From NCBI GenBank assembly GCA_007121575.1, contig SKKJ01000102.1:1-10338 (forward strand): 10,338 nt of DNA, given 5' to 3'. Made by a program: the position numbers and the translations under genes. This document shows positions 1 through 6,138 of this stretch, one piece after another (positions within the stretch are counted from its first letter, which is position 1; every line of letters starts with the position of its first letter). The stretch is from Natronomonas sp. (GTDB lineage Archaea > Halobacteriota > Halobacteria > Halobacteriales > Haloarculaceae). The notes beneath the pieces are model-generated. The model did no database searches. It saw only the letters and a list, made by a program, of their open reading frames with translations, and was not told the DNA's origin.

Positions 1-409
1 CGTGCCCGTGCTGGAGGACGACGTTCGCGGTTTTGCGGCCGACACCGGCGAGATCGGTTAGCTCACCCATCGTATCCGGAACCTCACCACCGTGCTTTTC
101 GACGATATCCCGGCAAGCGGATCTGATATAGCTCGCCTTGTTGTTATAATAGGTAATCGAGTTGATGGCTTCGGCGAGTTCTTCTTGATCGGCTTCTGCG
201 TAATTTTCCGGGCTCTCGTACGTTTCGAACAGCTCTTTCGTGACTTTGTTGACACGCTCGTCGGTACACTGCGCTGATAGCATCACCGCGATGAGTAACT
301 CGAGGCGGTTCGAGAAACGAAGCGAGATCTCGGGCTCTGGGTACTGCTCATACAGCCGATCCAATACCTCTGCAACCTGCGCCTCGCGGGAGGCAAGCGG
401 AGTTCCCAT
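1..409 (-). CDS. nth: Endonuclease III (DNA glycosylase/AP lyase), C-terminus cut by window edge
   Basis: Endonuclease III removes oxidised pyrimidines from DNA and nicks the abasic site in base excision repair. Reading from ATG at 409, 136 codons are open to the edge of the window. Residues 45-50 read SAQCTD, the helix motif typical of Nth. Residues 86-96 (TYYNNKASYIR) match the conserved 'GxYxxKAxxI' segment. Residues 118-131 (TDLAGVGRKTANVV) are the helix-hairpin-helix DNA-binding motif, whose Lys126 corresponds to the catalytic lysine of the family. The catalytic aspartate and the C-terminal [4Fe-4S] cysteines would lie beyond base 1 and cannot be checked. The start fits the usual N-terminal length. 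No strong TATA box or Shine-Dalgarno site precedes it, and the Nudix-like gene ends 47 bases upstream on the same strand, so the two are probably co-transcribed. Family assignment is secure. Confidence 0.93.
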   Translation of the reverse strand, partial: MGTPLASREAQVAEVLDRLYEQYPEPEISLRFSNRLELLIAVMLSAQCTDERVNKVTKELFETYESPENYAEADQEELAEAINSITYYNNKASYIRSACRDIVEKHGGEVPDTMGELTDLAGVGRKTANVVLQHGH

Positions 410-456
410 ATCCCAACGGGGAGTGGCGACCCCTTGGCCCTATCGGGTTCGAGGGT

Positions 457-921
457 TCAGTTCGGCGAACCTGCGGGCATCGATTCGAGCGGTGCCTCAC
501 GCCAGACGACGCCTTCCTCGGGCGTTCCATCGAGCGCAGTTGCAGAAAATATCGCCGACAGTGTCCAGAGCTCGTCATCGACCACCGCACATTGTAGACA
601 CACGATCGAAACCCGATCGAGCCCATCTATCGCACACTGTACACCCGTCTGTTGTTCGATAACAGCGACGATCGTTTCCGGGCGAAGATCCGTCTCGACG
701 ACACCTCCGGGAAGCTCGTATTCGTTCCCATCCGTCAGCGCTAAGACACCCTCGTCGCCTTCGATACGGACGCGTATCTCCGCACCGTTCGGACGGTCAC
801 CGAGCGCGGCGAACTCATCAGGGTTGATGCCAACAGTGGTCTGTTGGACATCGAACCCGTCGTACTCGTCGTAGAGAACGTCGAGGTGTTCAGACACTCC
901 CTCCGAGAGTGAGCAGTTCAT
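457..921 (-). CDS. Nudix-fold protein with degenerate Nudix box
   Basis: The protein has 154 residues and is strongly acidic. Residues 71-94 have the layout of a Nudix box: PGGVVE, then a helix ending QQTGV. They are preceded by a strand with NEYELPGG and followed by VSIVCLQC, as in Nudix hydrolases, which cleave nucleoside diphosphates linked to another moiety. The catalytic part of the consensus (RE...EE before xG) is missing: where R-E and E-E are expected the sequence has V-I and Q-Q. Metal-dependent hydrolysis by the usual mechanism is therefore doubtful, and a binding or regulatory role is possible. The ATG at 921 lies about 27 bases after a TATA-like box (945-950), which supports a leaderless start. 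The gene is upstream of nth on the same strand (47-base gap). Function is inferred from fold only. Confidence 0.75.
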   Translation of the reverse strand: MNCSLSEGVSEHLDVLYDEYDGFDVQQTTVGINPDEFAALGDRPNGAEIRVRIEGDEGVLALTDGNEYELPGGVVETDLRPETIVAVIEQQTGVQCAIDGLDRVSIVCLQCAVVDDELWTLSAIFSATALDGTPEEGVVWREAPLESMPAGSPN

Positions 922-944
922 ACGAGCCGAAGGACCAACGTACG

Positions 945-950
945 CTTAAA
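945..950 (-). promoter_or_regulatory. TATA-like box of the Nudix/nth operon
   Basis: On the minus strand the sequence is TTTAAG, centred about 27 bases before the ATG at 921. This is the spacing expected for a leaderless archaeal transcript. It lies directly next to the 11-base repeat array. Confidence 0.5.
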
Positions 951-960
951 TCCACGGTAT

Positions 961-1004
961 TGTCCATTCGGTATCCAATCGCTATCCACATACTATCCAC
1001 CACT
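961..1004. repeat. Four 11-base direct repeats behind the Nudix promoter
   Basis: Four units start at 961, 972, 983 and 994: TGTCCATTCGG, TATCCAATCGC, TATCCACATAC and TATCCACCACT. The core TCCA falls at 963, 974, 985 and 996, exactly 11 bases apart, and a fifth TCCA lies at 951 beside the TATA box. Because the period is close to one DNA helical turn, the cores all face the same side of the helix. The array sits just upstream (in minus orientation) of the TATA box of the Nudix/nth operon, a position that suits an operator or activator array. No coding gene overlaps it. Confidence 0.55.
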
Positions 1005-1051
1005 GTACGGGTCGCGCGTGACAACGAGATCTCAATAAGTGTACTGAAGTG

Positions 1052-1057
1052 AAAAAA
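1052..1057 (-). terminator. T6 tract after egsA
   Basis: Read on the minus strand, a run of six T lies about 20 bases past the egsA stop codon (1077). A short inverted repeat (GTACT/AGTAC) surrounds it. Archaeal transcription often ends at such T tracts. The remainder of the gap 922-1076 holds the Nudix promoter and repeats. Confidence 0.45.
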
Positions 1058-1076
1058 GTACTCTCAATCGAGTCGG

Positions 1077-2135
1077 TTACAGAACGCCGGTTACGGTCGC
1101 CGCTTCGATAGCGGCGGTCTCTTCGATTCCGTCGCCGAGGATCGTGTATCGGTCACGAATCTCATGCGCCGTCGTCATCGCCCGAACGAACTGCTCGTCA
1201 GCGATATCAAGCTCGTTCGCGGTGGTCGGTGCATCGATGCCGGCGAGTGCGTCTCGGACGCGTCGCCAATCGCCCCCTTCACCGCTGTGGAGATACTCCG
1301 TGACGATCGATGCGACACCGACTTGATGCCCGTGTAGTGCCGCGTTCGGCGCGATTCGGTCGAGCTGATGAGAGATGAGGTGTTCCGCACCGGAAGCGGG
1401 TCGTGAAGAGCCGGCGATCGACATCGCGACTCCCGATGAGACGAGTGCTTTGACGACGACCCACGCGGACTCTTCGAGTCCTCGCTTAATCGAGTTCGAT
1501 TGATTGACGAGCAGTTCCGCCGTCATCTGTGAGAGCGCACCGGCGTACTCGCTATACTCGACGTTTTTCAGTCGGTTCGCGAGCTGCCAGTCTTTGACCG
1601 CGGTGTAATTGGAGATGATGTCGGCACAACCCGCCGTCGTCAATCGCCACGGCGAGTTCGCGATGAGTTCTGTATCCGCGATCACGGCGAGCGGCGGATG
1701 CGCCGCGACTGAGTGTCGACTATCGCCGTCGGGGACCGACCCGCGCCCAGAGACGATTCCATCGTGGCTCGCCGCGGTCGGGATCGAAACGAATCCACAG
1801 CCACGCTCGTCCGCCGCCATTTTCGCGATATCGATCGGCTTGCCGCCGCCAAGGCCGATGAGATACCCGGCATCGATTTCTTCTGCGGCCGCTAAGACGT
1901 CCTTGACGGCGCTAAAACTCGCTTCCTCGATGACGACAACGGCAGGATCGACATCCACTGCGTCAAAGCTCGTCCGGAGTCGATCGAACGCGAGTTCCTT
2001 CGGTGTCGGACTCGTAACGATCAGCGGCCGGCCGTCGAGATACAGTTCCTCGACGGCCTCAACGACTTGGTCGAGGACGCCGTGACCGACGACGACGTTC
2101 CGCGGAAGACGGATCCACGTCGATTTCTCGAACAT
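1077..2135 (-). CDS. egsA: sn-Glycerol-1-phosphate dehydrogenase
   Basis: This enzyme reduces dihydroxyacetone phosphate to sn-glycerol-1-phosphate with NAD(P)H, the step that sets the stereochemistry of archaeal ether lipids. The 352-residue protein belongs to the iron/zinc-dependent alcohol dehydrogenase-like superfamily. Residues 96-105 (GGGKPIDIAK) are the dinucleotide-binding glycine motif of the family. Residues 123-129 (SHDGIVS) supply metal-ligand Asp125, and GAEH (His252) and HGH (His268/270) supply the expected histidine ligands. The N-terminus MFEKSTWIRLPRN is typical of haloarchaeal EgsA, so I choose ATG 2135. A longer reading from ATG 2159 adds eight residues, but a TATA-like TTAAAT at 2158-2163 lies about 25 bases before 2135, which would make the transcript leaderless from 2135. 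The gene is monocistronic and divergent from the MmgE/PrpD gene. Confidence 0.96.
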   Translation of the reverse strand: MFEKSTWIRLPRNVVVGHGVLDQVVEAVEELYLDGRPLIVTSPTPKELAFDRLRTSFDAVDVDPAVVVIEEASFSAVKDVLAAAEEIDAGYLIGLGGGKPIDIAKMAADERGCGFVSIPTAASHDGIVSGRGSVPDGDSRHSVAAHPPLAVIADTELIANSPWRLTTAGCADIISNYTAVKDWQLANRLKNVEYSEYAGALSQMTAELLVNQSNSIKRGLEESAWVVVKALVSSGVAMSIAGSSRPASGAEHLISHQLDRIAPNAALHGHQVGVASIVTEYLHSGEGGDWRRVRDALAGIDAPTTANELDIADEQFVRAMTTAHEIRDRYTILGDGIEETAAIEAATVTGVL

Positions 2136-2157
2136 ATGATCTCTTTTATACGTACCC

Positions 2158-2163
2158 ATTTAA
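2158..2163 (-). promoter_or_regulatory. TATA-like box of egsA
   Basis: The minus-strand sequence TTAAAT lies 23-28 bases before ATG 2135. It supports the shorter egsA start and a leaderless mRNA. Confidence 0.45.
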
Positions 2164-2221
2164 CGGTGCGGTTCCGGGTAGTCACGTCGGTATTGGTGCT
2201 AAGCAAAACGGCCCCAGTAAC

Positions 2222-2230
2222 TATATTTTA
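2222..2230 (+). promoter_or_regulatory. TATA box of the MmgE/PrpD gene
   Basis: TATATTTTA is centred 25 bases before ATG 2251, the standard TATA-to-start distance in archaea. It argues for a leaderless transcript beginning at or next to that ATG. Confidence 0.65.
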
Positions 2231-2250
2231 AGTGCGTGAGTGTGTCTCGC

Positions 2251-3609
2251 ATGAATGAAACGCATCAGTTAGCTGAGCGTGTTAGCGACGTCACCTACGA
2301 AGACATACCCGACGAAGCGATCGATCACGCGAAGCGGTCGATCCGGAACTTCGTCGGCCTCACACTCCACGGTTCGATCCATCCCGTCGGCGAGACGGTC
2401 GGTTCGTATCTCGAAGCGCTCGGTGTCGAAGGAGACGCAACGATAATCGGTCGAGGATCCGCCGATCCGACTCGGGCGGCGTTCGCCAACGGAACGTTCG
2501 GTCACGTGCTCGAATACGACGACACCTTCGAGTCAGTCGTTATCCATCCGAGCTGTACGGCCTTCCCTGCCGCGCTGGCGACGGCGGAATCCGTGGACGC
2601 CGCCGGTCGAGACCTTCTCACCGGGTACGTCGTCGGTGCGGACGTCATCTTTCGAGTCGGTCGCAGTGTGGCACCGACACATTGGCAATCGGGCTGGCAC
2701 GCGACCGCAACGATCGGCGTCTTCGGAGCGACAGCGGCGGCCGCCTCTATACTCGGATTAGAGACGGAGGTGACGGAACGCGCTTTAGGGCTCGCAGGCT
2801 CGTTTTCCTCCGGACTGAAAAAGAACATCGGGACGCAGGCCAATCCGATCCACTGCGGACACGCGGCCGGTAGCGGCGTAAAAGCGGCGCTCCTCGCCCG
2901 AGAGGGTGCAGAAGCCGACAATGCGATTTTCGAGGGAGAGTACGGGTACGGAAACGTCGCTACGCGCGAGGGGCGCTACGATCCGTCCGATATAACTGAG
3001 CCGACTGTCGAATGGGCGATTCTCGACAACGCGCTCAAGCCGTATCCGACGGGCGTCGTCGTCCACTCCGCGATGGAGTCGCTTCGATCGATTCTCGAAC
3101 GCGAGGATCTCAAACCGGACGATGTCAAACGAATCACAGCGGAGGTAGACGAAGGCGTACTGGACACGATAGATCAACACGATCCCCAGAACGCGATGGC
3201 GGCCGTCGTCTCCTACGAATTCGGTCTCGGAGCGATCCTCCGGAACCGAGATGTCGGAATCAACGAATTAACCGACGAGTACGTCCGTGATCCCGACACA
3301 CGTAGGGCGATGGCCAAGGTTCATCTCGATCCGCGATCGGAGCTATTCGGAACGGCCGAAGCCGAAGCCTCCTACGGAGCGCGAGTAACCGTCGAAACGG
3401 TCGATGGGAGAACGTTCGAAGCGGAGATGCGGAGCGCCCCCGGCGGGGCGTCGAATCCGCTTCCCGAAGCGCGCTGGATCGAGAAATTCTATGCGTGTGC
3501 GGAGACGGTTCTGGATCGATCGTCGAGCGAGCACCTCTCCGAGACGATCGATCGGATCGACGAACAAGGAGCGCTAGAAGAGTTGACTGCGATCGTTGAA
3601 CAGCGATGA
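2251..3609 (+). CDS. MmgE/PrpD-family protein (2-methylcitrate dehydratase-like)
   Basis: The family includes 2-methylcitrate dehydratase, cis-aconitate decarboxylase and iminodisuccinate epimerase, all acting on polycarboxylic substrates. The 452-residue length is typical. Conserved segments appear in order: GHVLEYDDTF at about 84-93 with HPS at 99-101 (active-site D-D-T and His), GWHATATIGVFGATAAAA at about 148-165, and KPYPTG at 263-268. The lid domain follows, and the helical domain resumes near the C-terminus (PEARWIEKF). I choose ATG 2251 because a clear TATA box lies 25 bases upstream; an in-frame GTG at 2236 would add five residues and falls too close to that box. No propionate-pathway genes (citrate synthase, PrpB) lie nearby, so the substrate cannot be named. 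It converges on the DSD1-like gene with a 29-base gap, so the two are not one operon. Confidence 0.88.
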   Translation: MNETHQLAERVSDVTYEDIPDEAIDHAKRSIRNFVGLTLHGSIHPVGETVGSYLEALGVEGDATIIGRGSADPTRAAFANGTFGHVLEYDDTFESVVIHPSCTAFPAALATAESVDAAGRDLLTGYVVGADVIFRVGRSVAPTHWQSGWHATATIGVFGATAAAASILGLETEVTERALGLAGSFSSGLKKNIGTQANPIHCGHAAGSGVKAALLAREGAEADNAIFEGEYGYGNVATREGRYDPSDITEPTVEWAILDNALKPYPTGVVVHSAMESLRSILEREDLKPDDVKRITAEVDEGVLDTIDQHDPQNAMAAVVSYEFGLGAILRNRDVGINELTDEYVRDPDTRRAMAKVHLDPRSELFGTAEAEASYGARVTVETVDGRTFEAEMRSAPGGASNPLPEARWIEKFYACAETVLDRSSSEHLSETIDRIDEQGALEELTAIVEQR

Positions 3610-3638
3610 AGACGGTTTATCTCCGAGATTATTGACGT

Positions 3639-4772
3639 TTATTTATCTCGCCCTCGGGCCGCGACATGCCATACCTCCTCGACGCGTCCATCACGAACTC
3701 CGGTAATCGTCTCTTGGAGATTGACCGCCCCGTAGCAGTTCGGGACGACGAACTCGAGTCGCTCACCGACTTCAACCGACTCGTCATGTTCGCTCACGTC
3801 CACGTAACCGTGCTCGGACGATTTATTGTAGAATATCACGTCTTCGCGGTGTTTCGGAACGGGAAGAGGTTCGTTCAGAAACGAGACCGTCTTCGAGCCG
3901 GTGTCGACGATCGCCCGGTCCTCGGTCGGCCGTGAAAGAACGGTCGTATGAACCGTCAATGCACAGTCCGCAACCGAGATGGTGTGCCCGTTTTCCAGCG
4001 TTTCGACATCGTTGAAGACGTATCGGCCGGGATCGATCTCGGTTACGACGTCCGCAGCCGCGAGATACGGTGCCGTCGCGGTCGAACCGCTGATAACACG
4101 CGTTGGGTCACTGCCACCGTCTCTGAGGGCGTCGACGGTGTGTTCTAGCTGTTCGACGATCTCTTGACACCCTGCTTCGAACTCGGCTTCTGTTTCGGCA
4201 CCGTAGGTCACGTGTGAATCGTGCCCGAGAAGTCCGACCAATTCCAGATCCGGCTGTGCTTCGATGAACGACGCCATCTCACGAGCGTCTTCACCGGGCC
4301 GTACGCCCATCCGTTCGAGCCCCATATCGAGTTCGAGAATAACGTCGATCGATTCGTCGCGACGCCGGGCAGCTGCCTGCAGCGGTTCGACGTTCCCGGG
4401 ACAATCGACCGTCGTCGCGAACCGATCGGTTCGATCGGCGACCCAACATAGCTGTTCGAGCTTCGGTTCATTCACGACCGGGCAGACGAGGAGAATGTCA
4501 TCGACGCCGTGTCGAGCCATCACTTCGGCTTCGCTCAGCTTTTGACACATGACGCCGCCACCGAACTCGCGCTGTTGTCGCCTGGCGATCGCCGGTATCT
4601 TGTGGGCTTTCGTGTGCGAACAGACATCAACATTGTGGGTTTCAGCGAGCGAACGGAACCGTTCGATGTTTCTATCGAGCACGTCGAGATCGACGACGAC
4701 GGCCGGCGTCGGGAGCGAATCGACCGGTTGTCCGATCTCAGGCGTTCGATCAGTAAAGAGTGGAACAGTCAT
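3639..4772 (-). CDS. DSD1-type fold-III PLP enzyme (D-serine dehydratase / D-threonine aldolase-like)
   Basis: The family are alanine-racemase-fold PLP enzymes that also need a divalent metal and act on D-hydroxy amino acids. The 377-residue protein starts its barrel at about residue 20 with LPTPAVVVDLDVLDRNI. Lys55 in SHTKAHK is the PLP Schiff-base lysine by position. ISGSTATAPY at about 227-236 is the phosphate-binding loop, and SSEHG at about 318-322 and the end (VWHVAARG) fit the C-terminal D-ser_dehydrat domain. The metal-ligand segment, normally PN-His-x-Cys/Asp before V-N-L, here reads PNCYGAVNL (344-352): one residue short and without the His. Start: ATG 4772 has a TATA box (4795-4804) 28 bases upstream and gives family length. 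A longer reading to 4868 would run through the promoter. The substrate is unknown. Confidence 0.85.
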   Translation of the reverse strand: MTVPLFTDRTPEIGQPVDSLPTPAVVVDLDVLDRNIERFRSLAETHNVDVCSHTKAHKIPAIARRQQREFGGGVMCQKLSEAEVMARHGVDDILLVCPVVNEPKLEQLCWVADRTDRFATTVDCPGNVEPLQAAARRRDESIDVILELDMGLERMGVRPGEDAREMASFIEAQPDLELVGLLGHDSHVTYGAETEAEFEAGCQEIVEQLEHTVDALRDGGSDPTRVISGSTATAPYLAAADVVTEIDPGRYVFNDVETLENGHTISVADCALTVHTTVLSRPTEDRAIVDTGSKTVSFLNEPLPVPKHREDVIFYNKSSEHGYVDVSEHDESVEVGERLEFVVPNCYGAVNLQETITGVRDGRVEEVWHVAARGRDK

Positions 4773-4794
4773 CCTGTGTGCACTCGGCGAGCAG

Positions 4795-4804
4795 ATACTA
4801 TAGG
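4795..4804 (-). promoter_or_regulatory. TATA box of the DSD1-like gene
   Basis: The minus-strand sequence CCTATAGTAT is centred about 28 bases before ATG 4772. It decides the start, because any longer reading frame would contain it. Confidence 0.55.
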
Positions 4805-4851
4805 TTTCCGGCGAGACAGATCGGTAACTTTTCAGCAGATGTCCGCTCGAA

Positions 4852-4863
4852 TCAACAGGTTGA
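4852..4863. repeat. 12-base palindrome upstream of the DSD1-like gene
   Basis: TCAAC-AG-GTTGA is a perfect inverted repeat about 50 bases upstream of the DSD1 TATA box. It could be an operator, but short palindromes occur by chance and there is no independent support. Confidence 0.25.
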
Positions 4864-4894
4864 AACAACGTAACTGAACGTCAATGACGTGTAC

Positions 4895-4912
4895 AGTAAC
4901 TGGGACGTTACT
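4895..4912 (-). terminator. Small hairpin at the stop of the winged-helix gene
   Basis: AGTAAC and GTTACT form a six-base stem around TGGGAC, touching the stop codon at 4912-4914. It has no T tract, so a terminator role is only a weak suggestion. Confidence 0.25.
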
Positions 4913-5355
4913 CACTCGTCGTTGCGAGCAGGACGCGGCATCGCTTCGATATCCCGAATCCGAGGGGTTTTCTCCACGGATCGGTACTGGCGCTTCCACG
5001 CTTCTTCGGGGAATAATCCGTTTCGATCGAACAGTTCGCGGGCCTCTACGGACAGTTCGAAGAACTGATACGGAAATCCGCCAGTGCGCTCACCCGGCTC
5101 GAATTCCAACAGCTGAACAACCCCGACGTTTCCTAACGTCTTTAGATGACGGCGAATCGAGTCATCACTCAATCGAGGGTTCATGTAATCGAGTTCCTCA
5201 ACGCTGGGTGCCCCCTCGGGATGCCCAACGATATCGGCGATGAGATCGGCTCGCTTCTTGTCGGTCGCCTTTTGAAGCGCCTTCCACGCATCGAATCCAG
5301 TACCGGAACCTGCCGGCTCTGCCCTCCGAACCGCCGTTTCCGTTCCGGGCTCCAT
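4912..5355 (-). CDS. Winged helix-turn-helix transcriptional regulator
   Basis: The 147-residue protein resembles haloarchaeal ArsR-like/winged-helix regulators. Residues 21-45 (FDAWKALQKATDKKRADLIADIVGH) form the first helices, and 51-58 plus 62-75 (SDDSIRRHLKTLGN) form the helix-turn-helix with its recognition helix. Residues 76-102 (VGVVQLLEFEPGER...YQFFELS) form the beta wing. The helical tail after 103 may mediate dimers. No metal-binding cysteine motif is present, so a metal sensor is unlikely. Start: ATG 5355 has GGA six bases upstream and a TATA-like box 30 bases upstream. ATG 5376 is possible, while the longest reading (to 5409) would need a TTG start and is unlikely. The gene is divergent from the deoxyribosyltransferase-like gene, so it may control both promoters. 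The ligand is unknown. Confidence 0.82.
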   Translation of the reverse strand: MEPGTETAVRRAEPAGSGTGFDAWKALQKATDKKRADLIADIVGHPEGAPSVEELDYMNPRLSDDSIRRHLKTLGNVGVVQLLEFEPGERTGGFPYQFFELSVEARELFDRNGLFPEEAWKRQYRSVEKTPRIRDIEAMPRPARNDE

Positions 5356-5380
5356 ATCTCTTCCTTTGGGTCCCATCACA

Positions 5381-5388
5381 ATAAGTAT
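5381..5388 (-). promoter_or_regulatory. TATA-like box of the winged-helix gene
   Basis: The minus-strand sequence ATACTTAT is centred about 30 bases before ATG 5355 and abuts the palindrome at 5396-5408. Confidence 0.4.
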
Positions 5389-5395
5389 TTGCGAC

Positions 5396-5408
5396 TGAGT
5401 GAGACTCA
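5396..5408. promoter_or_regulatory. Candidate operator palindrome, TGAGT-N3-ACTCA
   Basis: A perfect inverted repeat with three-base spacer lies directly upstream of the regulator's TATA-like box. A dimeric winged-helix protein commonly autoregulates from such a site. A second palindrome, TGTATATACA, lies at 5418-5427 in the same AT-rich stretch. Confidence 0.4.
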
Positions 5409-5497
5409 ATATGCAACTGTATATACAACTAAGATCAAAACTATATCAATAACTGAATACGCACATATACCAACTAGTATGTCGACACCAGTCAGAC

Positions 5498-5506
5498 AAT
5501 TAATAC
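5498..5506 (+). promoter_or_regulatory. TATA-like box of the deoxyribosyltransferase-like gene
   Basis: AATTAATAC is centred about 29 bases before ATG 5531 and fits a leaderless transcript. The intergenic region 5356-5530 is clearly richer in A/T than its surroundings. Confidence 0.45.
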
Positions 5507-5530
5507 GGTATTGACACGCACCGTCCACTA

Positions 5531-6133
5531 ATGAATTCTGACGATACTGATGGTGATTCGTGTGGGGTTACCGGTTCGACGTTTCCCTCACAGGACGAAT
5601 TACTCGACGAGTTAGCAAACGTCTGCCTCTCACCGACAGAACACCAGCGAATCAAGGACGTAGTGAATCGGGATCTCGTCGAAATCAAAGGATATAACCG
5701 GCGATATCTAAGTGTCGGTGCCGGTGGGACGACGGGAGCCGCGACACGCCGGAAGATCGTCTACGACCTTTTGAACGATCGAACGAACCCGCCAGCGATC
5801 GCCTTCCGATTGGAAGAGTACGGTCTAACGCGTGACGAGATCAGACTCTGGGTCCGCGCCTTCGATATACTCTGTGGACGGGCCACACATATCGTCGCCG
5901 TGATCGAGGACTTCGACGGGGGATACGTATGGGAGATGGGACTGCTGTTCGCGCCGTCATACCGAGAGAAAGCGTGGGTTCTGAAGCGGAGATACGAGGA
6001 CTCACAGAGAGAGCGAAGTAAATACAAAAACGGCATGGCGGCATCGCACGTCGAACTGCTGCTCACCGGACCCAGGTGTTACGAGTGGAGCGATGAAGGG
6101 GAACTCCGGGATGCCGTGGGCGAGATTCCATAG
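5531..6133 (+). CDS. Hypothetical protein with nucleoside 2-deoxyribosyltransferase-like motif
   Basis: The 200-residue protein is not one I can assign to a named family. After a hydrophilic N-terminus (1-55) it shows an alternating alpha/beta pattern. Strand YLSVGAGG (59-66) is followed by a helix (72-84), strand AIAFRLEEYG (89-98), helix (101-116), strand HIVAVIEDF (120-128), then DGGYVWEMGLLFA (129-141) and strand KAWVLKRRY (147-155). The strand plus DGGxxxEMG closely resembles the D-x-G-x-x-x-E-[IM]-G active-site segment of nucleoside 2-deoxyribosyltransferases, which would make Glu135 the nucleophile. The C-terminal part is rich in Lys/Arg (150-167), unusual for a halophile. It is divergent from a winged-helix regulator and converges on DUF456 with a five-base gap. 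It could be a nucleotide or NAD glycosidase. Coding status is firm; function is inference. Confidence 0.8.
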   Translation: MNSDDTDGDSCGVTGSTFPSQDELLDELANVCLSPTEHQRIKDVVNRDLVEIKGYNRRYLSVGAGGTTGAATRRKIVYDLLNDRTNPPAIAFRLEEYGLTRDEIRLWVRAFDILCGRATHIVAVIEDFDGGYVWEMGLLFAPSYREKAWVLKRRYEDSQRERSKYKNGMAASHVELLLTGPRCYEWSDEGELRDAVGEIP

Positions 6134-6138
6134 CGCAA

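Noticed and set aside
240..874. Plus-strand open frames of 140-146 residues opposite nth and the Nudix-like gene
   Set aside because: They are Ser/Arg/Pro-rich, lack any recognisable motif and are the antisense of well supported genes.
961..1004. Repeat array as a CRISPR or tandem minisatellite
   Set aside because: Units are 11 bases with no spacers and only a TCCA core is constant. Its position beside a promoter fits regulatory sites better.
2143..2150. TATAAAAG on the minus strand just before egsA
   Set aside because: It is a good TATA match but only 8-15 bases before the ATG at 2135, which would start transcription inside the gene. The TTAAAT at 2158-2163 has the right spacing.
2682..3290. 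Short open frames on both strands inside the MmgE/PrpD gene
   Set aside because: They are Arg/Ser-rich shadows of a gene with clear family motifs.
4773..4868. N-terminal extension of the DSD1-like protein
   Set aside because: The extra 32 residues are low-complexity, lie across the TATA box and exceed family length.
5356..5409. Longer regulator start at a TTG (5409)
   Set aside because: It would place the TATA-like box and the operator palindrome inside the coding region.
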